Shown: positions 10,691 to 21,711, counted from the first letter of the stretch. The stretch is DNA of 64,000 bases from Dama dama (GCF_033118175.1 NC_083688.1:1739001-1803000), one strand, 5' to 3'. The notes: generated by a model not told the origin, from the sequence alone. Numbers and translations: made by a program.

Positions 10691-11609
10691 CTCACTCCCA
10701 AATTCCATTCTCTGACCCCCACCCATCCACCCACCAAGCTGTGCCCTTGGTTACTGCCAGGGCGGGGTCAAGCAGCACAAACGGGTGGGATTGGGGCAAT
10801 GTGACAAATGGGGTGGAGGCCTTTCCAGCCAGGGAAACTGCCTGAGGACTCCGCCTCTGCGTCCATGCGCCTGACCTGTGCTCCGGGCCCCTGCGCCCTC
10901 ATCTCTTTCTCTCCTGATGAATCACTGGAGTGCCTGTGATGGATCCGCCATCCCTGCCCTCATCCTGCAGACACGATGTCACCCTTCCTCACCTGCTGCA
11001 AACAGAAGGCCCAAGCGCTTCAGGAATCCATCCCCACCCTCCCCAGCCAGGCTGCCCTCGCCTCGCTAATATCTTTTTTCTAATAGAATGACCTGAACCC
11101 TGTGTGCTGGGCTAAAAGCAGCCTCAGAGGCCTCTCCGAGTAATTGCCCTGGCTGAGGCATGATCTCACCTTACGCTTGGGGTCGGAACCTGCTGGCTGG
11201 TCTGAGGACGCTGCTCGGGTGGGGGATGGAGAGCTAGGCCAGGAGCCACGCAGCCCTGCTCTAGCACACTCTTCCTCTTGGAGATTCCATTCCCCATTGA
11301 TAATAAAAGAAAAGGGCTTCATTCTGTGAATTTTGCGGTACCATCCATTGCTGCAATTTGGGAATTCTCCCTTCCCCATTGAGAAAACCCTGTGAGAACC
11401 GGCCACATCTGTGAATTGGTAAATTTCATGTTAAGCTATACCTACATATAGCTGGCAAAAAATGAATGCACTTGAGTAAGACATCTATCAGTCAAAAGAA
11501 TATTCTATGGGCAAGGAGAATTTTGTGCGTATGGTACCCATGGGTGAGAGATCAGAGATAAGCCTGGAAAACCCAATCATGGAGGGCCTTGGACAGCGTT
11601 CAGATCTCA
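10691..11609. other. unassigned sequence
   Basis: No repeat family or reading frame supported. Confidence 0.4.
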
Positions 11610-11985
11610 CAAGATATGAAATAACTATCACTGTGTAATAACCAATCTCAAACTTAGTGGCTTAAAACAGTCATTTACCCTCAAAACCGTGGCCCTGTGG
11701 TTGGCTGAAGATCAGCTGATCGGGGTTGGGCTCAGCGGGGCAGTTCTCTTTAAGCTGTGGGTCCGGCTGGCCTTGTCTCTGGGTTGCAGGCTGAGTTCAA
11801 CCCTGTTTCACGTGTGTTCACTCTGGGGTCCCCGCTGAGGCAGCCGCAGCTCCAGGGGAAAGCTCTTCTCTTCTCTGCATGGAGAATGCTACGCAGAAGT
11901 CCAAGGGGCAAGTGCCGCTGGACAAGCCCCTCTCACGTTCTGCTGTTATCTGTCACCCCACCGCCAAAGCCAGTCACATGACCAT
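11610..11985 (-). mobile_element. old LTR-like interspersed repeat
   Basis: TCACTGTGTAATAACCAATC followed by TTAGTGGCTTAAAACAGTC and a TCACATGACCATGACC end belongs to a widespread eutherian repeat. The element at 39355-39630 appears to be of the same type. Subfamily not named. Confidence 0.5.
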
Positions 11986-12061
11986 GACCTAGGGGGTGGG
12001 GTGGGGAGGTAGGTTCTGCTCACAGGGAAGGGGAGAAAGGATGGGTGTTTGCTGAACCGCA

Positions 12062-12215
12062 GTCCAAGTGATCACAGGCTACTTTGGTGTAACGGTTAAG
12101 AGTCAGGCCAACGTGGGTTCACCTTCCATTACTCACCAACCACGTGACTTTGGGCAAGTAACTTTCCCTGTCTGTGCCTCAGTTTCTCATCTGAAAAGCA
12201 GGGACCTACAGACAC
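12062..12215 (+). mobile_element. MIR
   Basis: TGGTGTAACGGTTAAGAGTC, then CCACGTGACTTTGGGCAAGT and CTGTGCCTCAGTTTCTCATC. Well preserved. Confidence 0.85.
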
Positions 12216-13374
12216 AGCCTGTTCAGTTGCATTAGGTCGGGCGTCACACAGGACGAGCGCTTATGTGTCTGTTTCCAAGGCGCTGAGGGGTACTCCAGTT
12301 TTGTCTTTGTCATCACCCCTGATTCCCCGCCCCCATCTTCCCCTCCTCTGGACCGAACCACCCCCCTCACCCCCTTCCTGGGGGTTGCCACTCTCTGCAA
12401 ATATTTGGAAACATCCCTGAAGTCTCCAATCTTTGGTCATGGTTCAGCCAGGCTACACGGATTTAGTTTCTTTAATCTTTCCTTGTAAATTAATCCCTCT
12501 GAACCTTTAATCATTTTCCTCAAACGAGATTCAAATGAGACCCGTCTCTGGGCTCCTATGGAACACAGGCGGCGGTCTACTGACAGGTGGACATGGCGAC
12601 AGGGTTCTGGTCCTTCGGGGGGGCACGGCAGGCCGCCCCCGAGACAAGGAGGTCGGGAACCTGACCCTAAACCAGAAGCCAGCCCACGCTGTTGTTGCTG
12701 CCCTGCCCGCAGGAGGAAGGGCCGTGTGTACCTGAGCGGTTTTTGCAGGGGGGGCAGGCGGCCGAACACACGCGTGCCCCTCTCCCAGCCCCTTTGTGGC
12801 AGCTGGTCACCCCTTTATCCCTTCCATGGATGTGCGTACTGCCTGCTTCGCGTGTGGTTAATCCTCCATCTTAAATTCTTAGAGATTATAACCCCTCCCT
12901 TTGTAGAAGTCCAAAGCCTGGTGTGGTCCCAGATCTCTGGCTCACCCTTGCAGAAAAAAGCAAAGCATCTCTGCAGACCGGAAAATAGGTGGGGTGGACA
13001 GACCTGTCTGTGGGCTGCACCCGTGACTCCGGACTCGCAGAATGCAGGGACACTCCCGCCCTCCCTCTGTCAACCTCCGGGACGCAGGGTTAGAACTGGC
13101 TGGTTATTTCTACACACCTTCTAGGAAACGCTCCCCCAACTGAGCTCTGAAGTGGTTTCTAAATATAAAAGTCAACGGTCGGGAGAAACACTGAGACCAA
13201 GCCTGTTCCAGGCCCGAGGGCCTCCAGGCAGCGGGATCTACGTGGCCTTGTAATTCCTAATGGCATTTCTCGGGCGTTTAACTCACGGGTGGTGTCACCC
13301 CCTGACAGGTGAAGTATTGTTCCCTGGACGCTGGGCAGAGACAACTGCATCGCTCCTTCCTCACTGTGAGGATG
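12216..13374. other. unassigned sequence
   Basis: GC-rich core around 12550-12780, no repeat recognised; frames on both strands appear to be chance. Confidence 0.4.
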
Positions 13375-13620
13375 TATAACCTGGTGGCTAAAGACAGATT
13401 TTGGAGTGAGACTTCTTGGGTCGGGGTCCCAGCTCCACTACTTACCAGCTGCGTGACCTGGGACAAGCCACGCTGCCACTCTGTACCTGTTTCCCCCTCT
13501 GAGAAATGGTTATAATAGTAACACCTATCTCACAGAGCTCACCGTAAGAATGAGCGCATCAGAACGTCTACAGGTGCCTCTGAGAGGATCAGGCCCAGAA
13601 CAAGGGCTTGGTATACATTT
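13375..13620 (+). mobile_element. MIR, near full length
   Basis: TAACCTGGTGGCTAAAGACA, then CCACTACTTACCAGCTGCGT, CCCTCTGAGAAATGGTTATA and GAACAAGGGCTTGGTATACA. Confidence 0.82.
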
Positions 13621-13664
13621 CCTGCTGCGACAGTTGTCACTACTTCCGCTGGGTGAGGCCTCCC

Positions 13665-13795
13665 GGCCTCGGAGCCCCAGTTTCTCCGCCTGGAAGACAT
13701 CAAGCTGCCACTCGTCTGGGTGTCTCCCGGGGCTTGTGAGAATCAGGCGAAATAAAGTGGGTGAAAGCGCTTTTTGCAAAACAGCGAAGCATTAC
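13665..13795 (+). mobile_element. MIR 3' half
   Basis: CTCGGAGCCCCAGTTTCTCC then GGGTGAAAGCGCTTTTTGCA, a second partial MIR right after the first. Confidence 0.5.
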
Positions 13796-14426
13796 CCGTT
13801 TGGAAAGATAGTTAGAGAGATGGCGGGGGTAAATGTACTGGCAATGAGGTGAGTGATGAGCTGTGATATTTAAATGAGAATTTCTGAGCTTCCCAGAAGC
13901 CTTTTATTCCCCGTCCCCAAACACTTATTGTATTGGAGCATCTCGAAGCTTTCTGCGCTCTACCTGGGAGACTGATTTGCTCGAAATTGGCTTGGGGAAG
14001 GCAGAGCTATTAGGGGTAGGGCATGAAAGGAGTGGGGCTTACAAATCTTCCCTCAACAGACAGTTGCCAGAGGCCTGGGAAACGGATCGTAGGGTCTCAG
14101 GCTCTCTCTGTCTTCCTCCCTCTGCATCATTCCCGCCCCACCTTAGAACCGCTGGGGAACAAGATGGATACCATCTTTCTCAAAGCCGAGTACTTGGAAG
14201 TCATCCTCCATACCTGTCTGCTCACTCTCTGAGGCCTCGTAAAGATCCCTCCCCACTCTCACTTGGAGCTGCCCATTGCTGTCCCCCTGCTTAGCCGTGG
14301 AGTCCAGCATCTCTCCCCCTGTGTCTTCAGTAGCAACCTAGCCAGACCTCTTTCTTCCTTTCTTGTCCTCCTAGAATCTGTTCTCAGAGTAGAAACTCCT
14401 AGGGTCTTTATAAAATATTAACCCAG
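13796..14426. other. unassigned sequence
   Basis: Nothing recognised. Confidence 0.4.
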
Positions 14427-14547
14427 GGAGCTCCCTGGCATCCAGTAGTTAAGATTCCGCGCTGTCCCTGCAGGGAGCCTGGGTTCGGTTGCTGGATGGG
14501 GAACTGAGATCCCACTTGCTGCACAGAGCAGCCAAAAGGCAAAAAAT
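14427..14547 (+). mobile_element. CHR-type tRNA SINE (Cetartiodactyla)
   Basis: GAGCTCCCTGGCATCCAGTA, then GGGAGCCTGGGTTCGG and GGGGAACTGAGATCCCAC, ending in GCCAAAAGGCAAAAAAT. This is the older CHR family; a Bov-tA has landed in its A-rich tail. Confidence 0.8.
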
Positions 14548-14750
14548 ATCCCTTGTGACTCAGACGGTAAAGAATCTGTCTGCAATACAGGAGACCTGGG
14601 TTCGATCCCTGGGTTGAGAAGATTCCCTGGAGGAGGGCATGGCAACCCACTTCAGTATTCTTGCCTGGAGAATACCATGGGCAGAGGAGCTTGGCAGGCT
14701 ACAGTCCACGGGGTCACAAAGAATCGGACACGACTCAGCGACTTACACTC
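14548..14750 (+). mobile_element. Bov-tA SINE in a CHR tail
   Basis: From ATCCCTTGTGACTCAGACGG to ATCGGACACGACTCAGCGAC. It has lost a few 5' bases and ends in a CA/AT-rich tail. Confidence 0.9.
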
Positions 14751-14859
14751 ACTACTTTCATATATATATTAATCTAAGTCTTCCTCAAATCTCTTGGTAG
14801 CTTTCTTTTTGCAGAAAAAAGTCAACATCCTCTGAAGTAGCTACTGTTATTATTCCCTT

Positions 14860-14945
14860 TTAAAAATTGAAGTGTGGTTGGTTTATAATAGTGTATTAGT
14901 TTCAGGTATCACTACATAGTGGTTCAACATTTTTATAGATTATGC
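14860..14945 (-). mobile_element. L1 3' end fragment
   Basis: AATTGAAGTGTGGTTGGTTT then AGTGTATTAGTTTCAGGTAT is antisense L1 3' UTR. Confidence 0.65.
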
Positions 14946-15065
14946 ACTATTATCCCATTTTACAGATGAAGACATTGAGGCTCAGTCCAGGTAAGTATCT
15001 CTGGCCCCAGGTTCCCCAGCTCAGAAGTGTCAGGATTGGGATCATGACCCCAGCAGCCTAGGCTC
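14946..15065 (-). mobile_element. MIR fragment
   Basis: CATTTTACAGATGAAGACAT then TGAGGCTCAGTCCAGGTAAG is antisense MIR. Confidence 0.72.
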
Positions 15066-15109
15066 ACCCACCTCTCCAGCCTCCTCTTGGGCCAGTGGTC
15101 TTCTCTCTG

Positions 15110-15420
15110 TCCCTCTGATTGAGCAAGTTCCATATAATCTCAGGGTCTTTGCATATGCCCTTTCCACCACCTAGAATGCTCTTCCCTCCCCTCCCTGCCT
15201 TCCCGCCTCCACCTAAGGTCATCTGAGCAACTCCTGCCCCTCCTCCAGGTCTGTATTTTCTCGATTCTTGCCAAGGCAGGCCTCCGCAGCTGAGTCTAGG
15301 GTCTGTACACTCACAGCCCCCTCCGTTTCTTCACTGCACGGATCCTAGTTGCAACCATCTTCTCTGTAATGACTCTTTGCTGAATATCTGTCTCTCCTAA
15401 AAGAGCGACATCAAGATGGC
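15110..15420 (+). mobile_element. L2 fragment
   Basis: CTCAGGGTCTTTGCATATGC, CACCTAGAATGCTCTTCCCT, CCTCCAGGTCTGTATTTTC and GAATATCTGTCTCTCC follow L2 3' UTR order. Confidence 0.7.
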
Positions 15421-15424
15421 AAGG

Positions 15425-15995
15425 GTCGTGTCTCAGCGTAAGGTGTTATAACAAAATGCCACGGACATTCGTTTCTCACAGTTCTAGAGGCCTGACATCC
15501 AAGACCAAGGTGCCAACAGGCTTGGTGCCTGCGGAGGCCCCTCTTCCTGGCTCTCATTCCGTCACTGTCTCGCCGTATCCTCACACGGCAGTGAGACAGA
15601 GGGAGAGAGCTGGCCTTTTTCTTCTTAGGAGGGCGCTGATCCCATCTGGGAGGCCCCACCCTCATGTCTGTGTGTGCAAAGTCACTTCAGTCGTGTCCGA
15701 CTCTTTGTGACCCCGTGGACTGTAGCCTGCCAAGCTCCTCTGTCCGTGGGATTTTCCAGGCAAGAATACTGGAGTGGGTTGCCATTCCCTTCTCCAGGGG
15801 ATCTTCCTGACCCAGGGATGGAACCCGCATCTCCTGCAGCTCCTGCATTGCAGGCAAATTCTTTACCAATGAGCCACCAGGGAAAGCCCCCCCACCCTCA
15901 CGACCTCATCTAAGCTAATGACTTTCCAAAGACCTACCTCCAGATATGATACACTAGGGGGTTAGAGCTTCAACATATGAGTTTGGGGGTTCGCA
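15425..15995 (-). mobile_element. MaLR LTR (MST type) split by a SINE
   Basis: Left part: GTTATAACAAAATGCCACGG, TTTCTCACAGTTCTAGAGGC. Right part (from 15903): GACCTCATCTAAGCTAATGA to CAACATATGAGTTTGGGGG. The two halves join across the Bov-tA at 15667-15889. Confidence 0.82.
15667..15889 (-). mobile_element. Bov-tA SINE inside a MaLR LTR
   Basis: Antisense element from TCTGTGTGTGCAAAGTCACT to AGCCACCAGGGAAAGCCC. Target duplication CCCCACCCTCATG (15654-15666) and CCCCACCCTCACG (15890-15902), 12/13. Confidence 0.95.
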
Positions 15996-16077
15996 AGCAT
16001 TTAATTTGGAACAGGGGATGTATATCTTGCTCTGCTCTGGATCAGGGATTCCAAGCCCAGTTCTTGGTGCTAAGCAG

Positions 16078-16170
16078 GCACTCGGAACACTTGAGGAAGG
16101 AAGAAGGATTGGAGGAAGGAAGGTGGGGAAGGAGATATGGAGGGAGGGGAGGAGGCAAGAATAAGGAGTT
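16078..16170. repeat. purine-rich GGAA tract
   Basis: GAGGAAGGAAGAAGGATTGG then GGAAGGAAGGTGGGGAAGGA, strongly strand-asymmetric low-complexity DNA. Confidence 0.75.
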
Positions 16171-16423
16171 ATAGTGCTCCTCGGACACTGAGTCTGGAGG
16201 TCCCACCTGGATTTGAGGGGAACTCTACAAACCCAGTCATGTCTCGAAAAGTTTCTGTGACACCGGAGAGAGCTGGATGAATCACCATTTAGTAAAGACT
16301 ACTTTTTGTTAAGGGTGACCTAACCGTTGGCAAAGTTGTGACTGGCTAGGGTACTTTCAACTCTTCTCGAAACATAAAAATAAATTTAAAAGAAAGAGGA
16401 AGCAAAAGTCATGTTGAACTGCT
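16171..16423. other. unassigned sequence
   Basis: No repeat recognised; it becomes A-rich near 16370-16410. Confidence 0.4.
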
Positions 16424-16632
16424 CTGATCTCCCAAGCAAGAAATATTCCCTTGGGATTAGATCCCTGCTATGAAATATTGCCCCATGATTAGATCTCAAG
16501 CCATGAAATATACCCATGAATTTAGATCCCCACCTTGGAAATACAGTTTGCTGATTAGATCGCCCCCATGAAATATGGTCTTTGGGTTAGCGCATGCCGG
16601 TAAAATATGGCCTTTGATTAGATCACTGCGGA
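16424..16632 (+). repeat. degenerate ~32-bp tandem array
   Basis: About six and a half units. The motif GATTAGATC (and variants) starts at 16424, 16455, 16487, 16520, 16553, 16585 and 16616. A second motif, GAAATAT or variants, recurs at 16440, 16472, 16505, 16538, 16570 and 16601. Unit length is 31-34 bp. No known satellite recognised. Confidence 0.85.
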
Positions 16633-16884
16633 GAAGGCTGAGTTGCTGGCTGGGAGTGGGGACTTTCGCCACGTCCTCACGGGGTAGAATATAAATATAT
16701 GGAGAGGAAGTGAAAGCAGCGAAGGTAAATTCTTAACAGTGACGTTTTGTAGCCTGGACTTCCTTGGAGGTTGTCAGCGGGTGGGGCGGGGACGGGGACA
16801 GGGCCAGGAATGGAGACTCACCTCCGAGCCAGCTGCACCCCGAGGTGGCGGGTGGTGGAGGGGACAGCTGGTGAGTGGGGCTTC

Positions 16885-17080
16885 CTGCGTGCCGGGCACC
16901 AGGCTCAGTCCTTGATGCCAATCAGCTCCCCCAGTTCCCAGGAGGGAGGTGACATTATTGCCATTCCTGTTTGCAGCTGGGGACAGAGGCGCAGAAAAGT
17001 GAGGTCACATGCCCAAGGCCCCAGAGCTGGAACCTGTCAGAGCTGGGGTTTGAGCCCGGGGCATCTCGCCCTCAAGACTG
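16885..17080 (-). mobile_element. MIR
   Basis: GGGCACCAGGCTCAGTCCTT, CAGAAAAGTGAGGTCACATG, then CCCAAGGCCCCAGAGCTGGA and GGGGTTTGAGCCCGGG are antisense MIR. Confidence 0.8.
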
Positions 17081-17372
17081 ACCCTAGCCTTTGGTTGGGC
17101 AAACCGCTGCCAGTCCTGGACTTGCCTGTAAGTGCTGGGGCCATGTGACCCGCATGGGCTAGTCTTGCTGCAGGGTTGAGGGGAGAGGACCCTGCAAGAT
17201 GCGGAGGTGGGCTGGGTCACCCCGGCTCACTCCAGGTGAGGATCAGAGTCCAGAGAGACATGGCGTCCAGCTGGGTTCACCCCCTGGTTTAACCAGAGCT
17301 GGGCAGCGCCAGGGCCAGGCCTAACACAAGGCCTTCTAACTCTGAGGCAACTGTCTCCTGCTAAGTCTGAAA

Positions 17373-17392
17373 ATCTCTCTCTCTCTCTCTGA
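17373..17392. repeat. (CT)n microsatellite
   Basis: About nine CT units. Confidence 0.9.
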
Positions 17393-18679
17393 AAGGAGCA
17401 GAAAACTAAATTTGGAGACTGAGATCATTCAGCAAGATGGTCTAGAGTCACCCTTCAGAGGGTGGGGAGGGCAGGCGGACCTGGGCTGATGCCCGGCTCA
17501 CAGCTGGTAACAGTGTGACTGGGCACTCTCGCCCCCAGATGCCTCTCACAGCCCAACCTCTGCAGGGCATTGCCCTTGAAGGCCACCAACTAACCCCAGG
17601 CCATGCCTCCCCAGAGGCCGCCCTATCCGATGGCCCCTTGATGGATGCGAGAGCCTTGTCCTCAGGCCTCAATTCAGAGCAATGCTGAAGGCTCATTTCT
17701 GCTCCAGAGACCCAGCGGGGTCTGGTCGAGGTGCACGGCCCGGCTGCCCTCTGCCTGCCCTTCCTGCTTCCCTCCACGGGTGTCGACTCCGACACCCCGA
17801 GAAATCCCCCTGCACGTTACACAGTCTGGTCCCCAGAGCCCAACCTGCAGCAGACCCTGGTCCTCATCACTGCACCTAGTTTCTTGTTTACAACATGGGG
17901 TGTGAGCACATCTACCTCTGGGCTGTTGGAGGCAGGTGTGCGCGGGTGCGTGTGTACTTGGCCAGGTCCTGGGGCCCAGGAAATGTCTGGTTAATGTTCA
18001 CCAGAATCCCGGAGGGGCATTGCCCAGCCGAGGGTCTTCCCAAGGAGCAATGCTCTTGGCCTCCCTCCGTCTGCTCCATGGCACTGGTAAGCCTGTTCTG
18101 TGGGTTGTGGTGATGTCCGTCTCTCTGGGGCGGTGAGGGGTCCCTGGGGGTCAGAGCGATTCTCATCAGATGTGAGTCCTTGCCCATCTTTCTCCCCTGG
18201 CACGGGGGCTCCGTGAGAGCCGAGGGCATGTCCTTATCTCGCCGGAGCCAGCTGAGCGGCCGGCTCTTATCGGGGATTTGTGAGCTTGTAAAACATGGCT
18301 GGCTATCAAGCCATCTCCCCGGGGTGAGGGTGCTCCCAGCTGGGCCTTATCATGTGCCTGTGACGGAGGGGAGAGCCGGGTCATCCTGGGTGGATGGCAG
18401 CCAAGTCCAGTGGGAGGCTGGGGTGGGGGCATCAGAGTGGCCCAGGCAGAGTGCCCACTCCGCTTCTCTCCTCTTCCCTGCAGAGGGATTTCAGACTGTG
18501 GGGTGGCCTTCAGAGGCTCCAGGAGCCCACAAGGAGAAAATTCTGGGGGTAGGGGGAGAGAAGGAAGGTTGCATCCACCTCAGGGACCCGCTCAATTCAC
18601 TCATTCCCTGTTAAGCGCTGACTGGGTGCCAGGCTCTGGCCAGTGTGCTGAGTTCAGAGTGAAGTCTCAGACTTCCGGT
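17393..18679. other. unassigned sequence including a GATA-motif cluster
   Basis: No repeat recognised. The interval 18225-18360 has three CTTATC motifs and low similarity to repeats. Confidence 0.4.
18232..18352. promoter_or_regulatory. possible GATA-type motif cluster
   Basis: CTTATCT at about 18233, CTTATCG at about 18265 and CTTATCA at about 18346 (reverse-strand GATAAG), with CAGCTG at 18249 as an E-box. Function inferred only. Confidence 0.25.
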
Positions 18680-18775
18680 TCTGCCTCTCTGGTTTCTAGC
18701 TGTGTGACCTCAGACCAGCCACTCGTCCTCTCTGGCCTCGTGTGTCCAATGGGAAAACAGTTCCCATTCCACCAG
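18680..18775 (+). mobile_element. MIR core
   Basis: GGTTTCTAGCTGTGTGACCT then CTGGCCTCGTGTGTCCAATG followed by GGGAAAACAG. Confidence 0.72.
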
Positions 18776-19774
18776 CTTGTTCTCGGGGTCCCTGGAGACA
18801 GTGGATGTGGAAGAGCTGCCTCACAAACTGCGAGGTCCTCTGCCCACAGGAAGCGGGGGATCGAGCGGTCAACTTGGGGGCAGACAGCACCCCTAGAGGA
18901 AGAGCAAAGAGGGCCGAGGGGGCCCCAGAGTCAGAGCAGGACTCGGGAGGCGGAGCGGATTCTGCTGGCGCTTGCTGAGGGCTCTGGGGAGAGTCTGGGG
19001 TAACATTGAGACGGGGTTCCAGGCTTGGGGAGTGGCGTCCACAGTTGGGGCGGACCCTTGCCGGTCTGCAGGAGCGGCCGGTCTGCGCCGAGTGGGCCTG
19101 TGGCAGCCTGGCTGGCTGGGGAGGCCGGTCCATCTGGCTCTGTTTTTCTCCTGTCATTTGGACGCTTTTGTGCTGAGTCCCGCATTTGTCACTGTGTCCC
19201 TGAGATTCTCTTTTGAACTTGGCATCTGCGTGGGGCTCCATCCGCTCCCCGCCTCCCATGTTCTGAGGCTCGGATCTGTTTGCGACCTGGGCATCTGGTC
19301 TTAGGGCTATAGGTGGTTCCGGCTCCCTCGGCGGGTCTTGGAGATGGAGCGGGGGGGTGGGGGGCGAGGACAGAAGGCCTGTGTGGCAGGTGATGGCCCG
19401 ACCTGGATCGGGCACATGGTACCCGCCTCTCCCAGAGGCAGAGAGCAGCTTCCCTTCCTCTTCCGGCCCCTGGGGCTCCCCCTTCTCCCTCTGGTGCATC
19501 TCTCCCCTCCACCAGGTTTCAGGGGCGGAAGAGCCCAGCCATTCCAACCATTTGCTTCAGAATCAAACAGTCCTGACCTTGCCCCTTGGCTCACTCACTT
19601 AGCGGCTGAGAATTCTTAGCTTGGGCTCCGGGACCCCACTCCCCGCCTCCGTGAGAATGAGGATAGCCCTGCCTGCCTGGGGCCTCCACGAGCGCAGTGG
19701 AGCTGGGGGCCTGCCGTGCCGCCCTGCCTGGGGTGAACACTCACGGCCTGAGCACAGCTCTGGGCTGGGCCTCA
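18776..19774. other. unassigned GC-rich sequence
   Basis: Contains the longest open frame of the window (283 codons, antisense, 18696-19547). It is low complexity, begins inside no recognised promoter context, and its 3' end runs into an antisense MIR. No domain recognised. Confidence 0.4.
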
Positions 19775-19985
19775 GGAGCCTGCGTCCAGATTTTCCCAGG
19801 GCGTGTGAGTTAACCTCTGTCCATGCCTCAGTTTTCATATCCACACGATGGGAGCAAGGCCTGCCTCACGGAGTTGATGGGAGTAATCAGCGAGTGTTTG
19901 CATCTGTACGCGCGTGGGACCCTTCCTGATGCAGTCAGCACTGCTAACGCCAGCTCATCATTGTGGTCACCATCATTGCTATCAC
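19775..19985 (+). mobile_element. MIR
   Basis: GCGTGTGAGTTAACCTCTGT, CATGCCTCAGTTTTCATATC and GGAGTTGATGGGAGTAATCA. Confidence 0.7.
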
Positions 19986-20169
19986 CAGCATCCTTAGTGT
20001 CCAGGTGCGTTGCCTCGCAGCTGCCCTGCGACCACAGAGGATAGAGGCCACCACCTGGCCAGTAACGGGGCACACGGAGGACGAGTGAGGTCCAGCACGT
20101 AGCCTAGGGCCATACCTCTCAGTCAGGGTTGGAAGCCACATGTGTGGTGGGGGCAGGGGGTGGGGACGA

Positions 20170-20345
20170 CATGTGCTGGGGATCAGAAGAGCTGGGTTTG
20201 AGTTTCTCCCCTTGCTACTCTCTGGGTAGACTCTGGCTGTTTACTTTTGTACCAAATTCCAGTACTTTTGCTACTCTTGCCAGAAAATTGGAATAATCTC
20301 CTTCCTAAAGCATTTGTGAAAATGAAGTGGGAAGATAAACTTGAT
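20170..20345 (+). mobile_element. MIR fragment
   Basis: AAGAGCTGGGTTTGAGTTTC, then GAAAATTGGAATAATCTCCT, with a poorly kept core between. Confidence 0.55.
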
Positions 20346-20379
20346 TATTTTTTGAAAAATGAAATGCAGATGGATTCAA

Positions 20380-20465
20380 TTCATTCATTTAATACTGATC
20401 TATCTATGGAGCATCTCCTGAGGGGGAGGCACTGTCCTGGCACTGGGGAGCCCAGTCCTCACAGA
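20380..20465 (-). mobile_element. L2 3' end remnant
   Basis: ATTCATTCATTTAATACTGA then GAGCATCTCCTGAGGGGGAG and GCACTGTCCTGGCACTGGGG resemble antisense L2 3' end. Confidence 0.6.
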
Positions 20466-20477
20466 ACCTTCACTCTG

Positions 20478-20672
20478 CTGTGGTCCACAACTTTTCTGGC
20501 ACCAGGAATGATTTTCATGGAAGACAATTTTTCCAGGGACCAGAGGGTAGGGGATGGTTTGGGGCTGATTCAAGCACATGACATGTTTTGTGCACTTCAT
20601 TTCTATTATTATTACATCGGCTTTATCTCAGATCATCAGGCATTATTAAATCCCAGAGGGTGGGGACCCTTG
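20478..20672 (+). mobile_element. hAT-type element, sister of 8670-8877
   Basis: CTGTGGTCCACAACTTTTCT, GGCACCAGGAATGATTTTCA, GAAGACAATTTTTCCAGGG, ATGATCATCAGG-like interior and GAGGGTGGGGACCC end. Confidence 0.65.
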
Positions 20673-20835
20673 CTCTAGAGGAACAAACTCCCCAGGTTCG
20701 TGGGGTTGAGATAAGTGTTCATCACAGGAGGGGCAGAGGGCTGTGTCTGTGAGAAGGTGACATTTGACATCACAGCTGAATGAAGTGGTGACAAGCCTGC
20801 AGACATGGGCAGGGGGATGACGGGCAGGAGGAAAC

Positions 20836-21035
20836 TGAAAGTGAAGTCGCTCAGTCGTGTCTGACTCTGCGACCCCATGTTCTGTAGCCTGCCAGGCTCC
20901 TCCATCCGTGGGAATTTTCAGGCAAGAATACTGGAGTGGGTTGCTGTTTCCTTCTCCAGGGGATTGTCCTGACCCGGGGATGGAACCTGGGTCTCCCACA
21001 CTGCAGGCAGACTCTTTACCGTCTAAGCCACCAGA
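20836..21035 (-). mobile_element. Bov-tA SINE
   Basis: Antisense element from GAAGTCGCTCAGTCGTGTCT to CCGTCTAAGCCACCAGA. Confidence 0.92.
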
Positions 21036-21614
21036 GAGTGCATTAAGGTGGCGGAGCGGGGGTCTGCTTGGGCGGGTGCAGAATGTGGAGGGAACCATGC
21101 TCAGAGACCAGCCACTGTGGGCCTTGCGGGCCAGCCTTGGGGTCGGGAATCTGCTCCACGGGTGATGGGAACCATGCTGGGGTCTGGATGGGGGAGGGGT
21201 GTGATCCGGCAGGGTGTTTGTCTGTTGCACCCATGCACTATAGAAATATTCGTTAGCCTGCAGTGGGATGAGCTGAAGGAAAAGGAATTTTCCTGTGTGT
21301 GCGTGTAGGTCATTTGCGGGAATAGTGCTGTGCTTCAGAAGATGATCAGGAATCAGAAATGGATTGGAGAAGTGGCCGCTGAGATTTCTTTTGACCCACA
21401 GACTCTAATTTTAGGAACAAACAGTTGTGTGGCTTGTTTTCCCAGTCCCCAGATCATAGGCGAATTTAAGGTAATAGGAGGAATTTAGGATGGCGCTGGG
21501 TGTGAAAGATGCCGTACCAAACAGGGCAGCAGGGGAAGCCATAGGAATTTCTGCAGAATGAGAGGTCTGTTTCTGGCGGACGGGAGAGAAAGCAGACACA
21601 TATACTGAATTAAT
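21036..21614. other. unassigned sequence
   Basis: Nothing recognised. Confidence 0.4.
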
Positions 21615-21700
21615 AAAAAGCAGTGATCGCTAACGTGATTTGAGCACTTACTATGTGCAGGCTGCGTGCTAACCACTTCACATGAGCTCCACCTTTTGGC
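21615..21700 (-). mobile_element. MIR 3' end
   Basis: TTTGAGCACTTACTATGTGC then AGGCTGCGTGCTAACCACTT is antisense MIR 3' end. Confidence 0.7.
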
Positions 21701-21711
21701 TGTTACACTCA

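Noticed and set aside
16424..16632. CRISPR-like repeat/spacer array
   Set aside because: Units are degenerate and contiguous, without constant repeats and unique spacers, and the genome is mammalian.
18696..19547. 283-codon antisense open frame, the longest in the window
   Set aside because: GC-rich low-complexity peptide without a recognisable domain; its end runs through antisense MIR and no splice or promoter context is visible.
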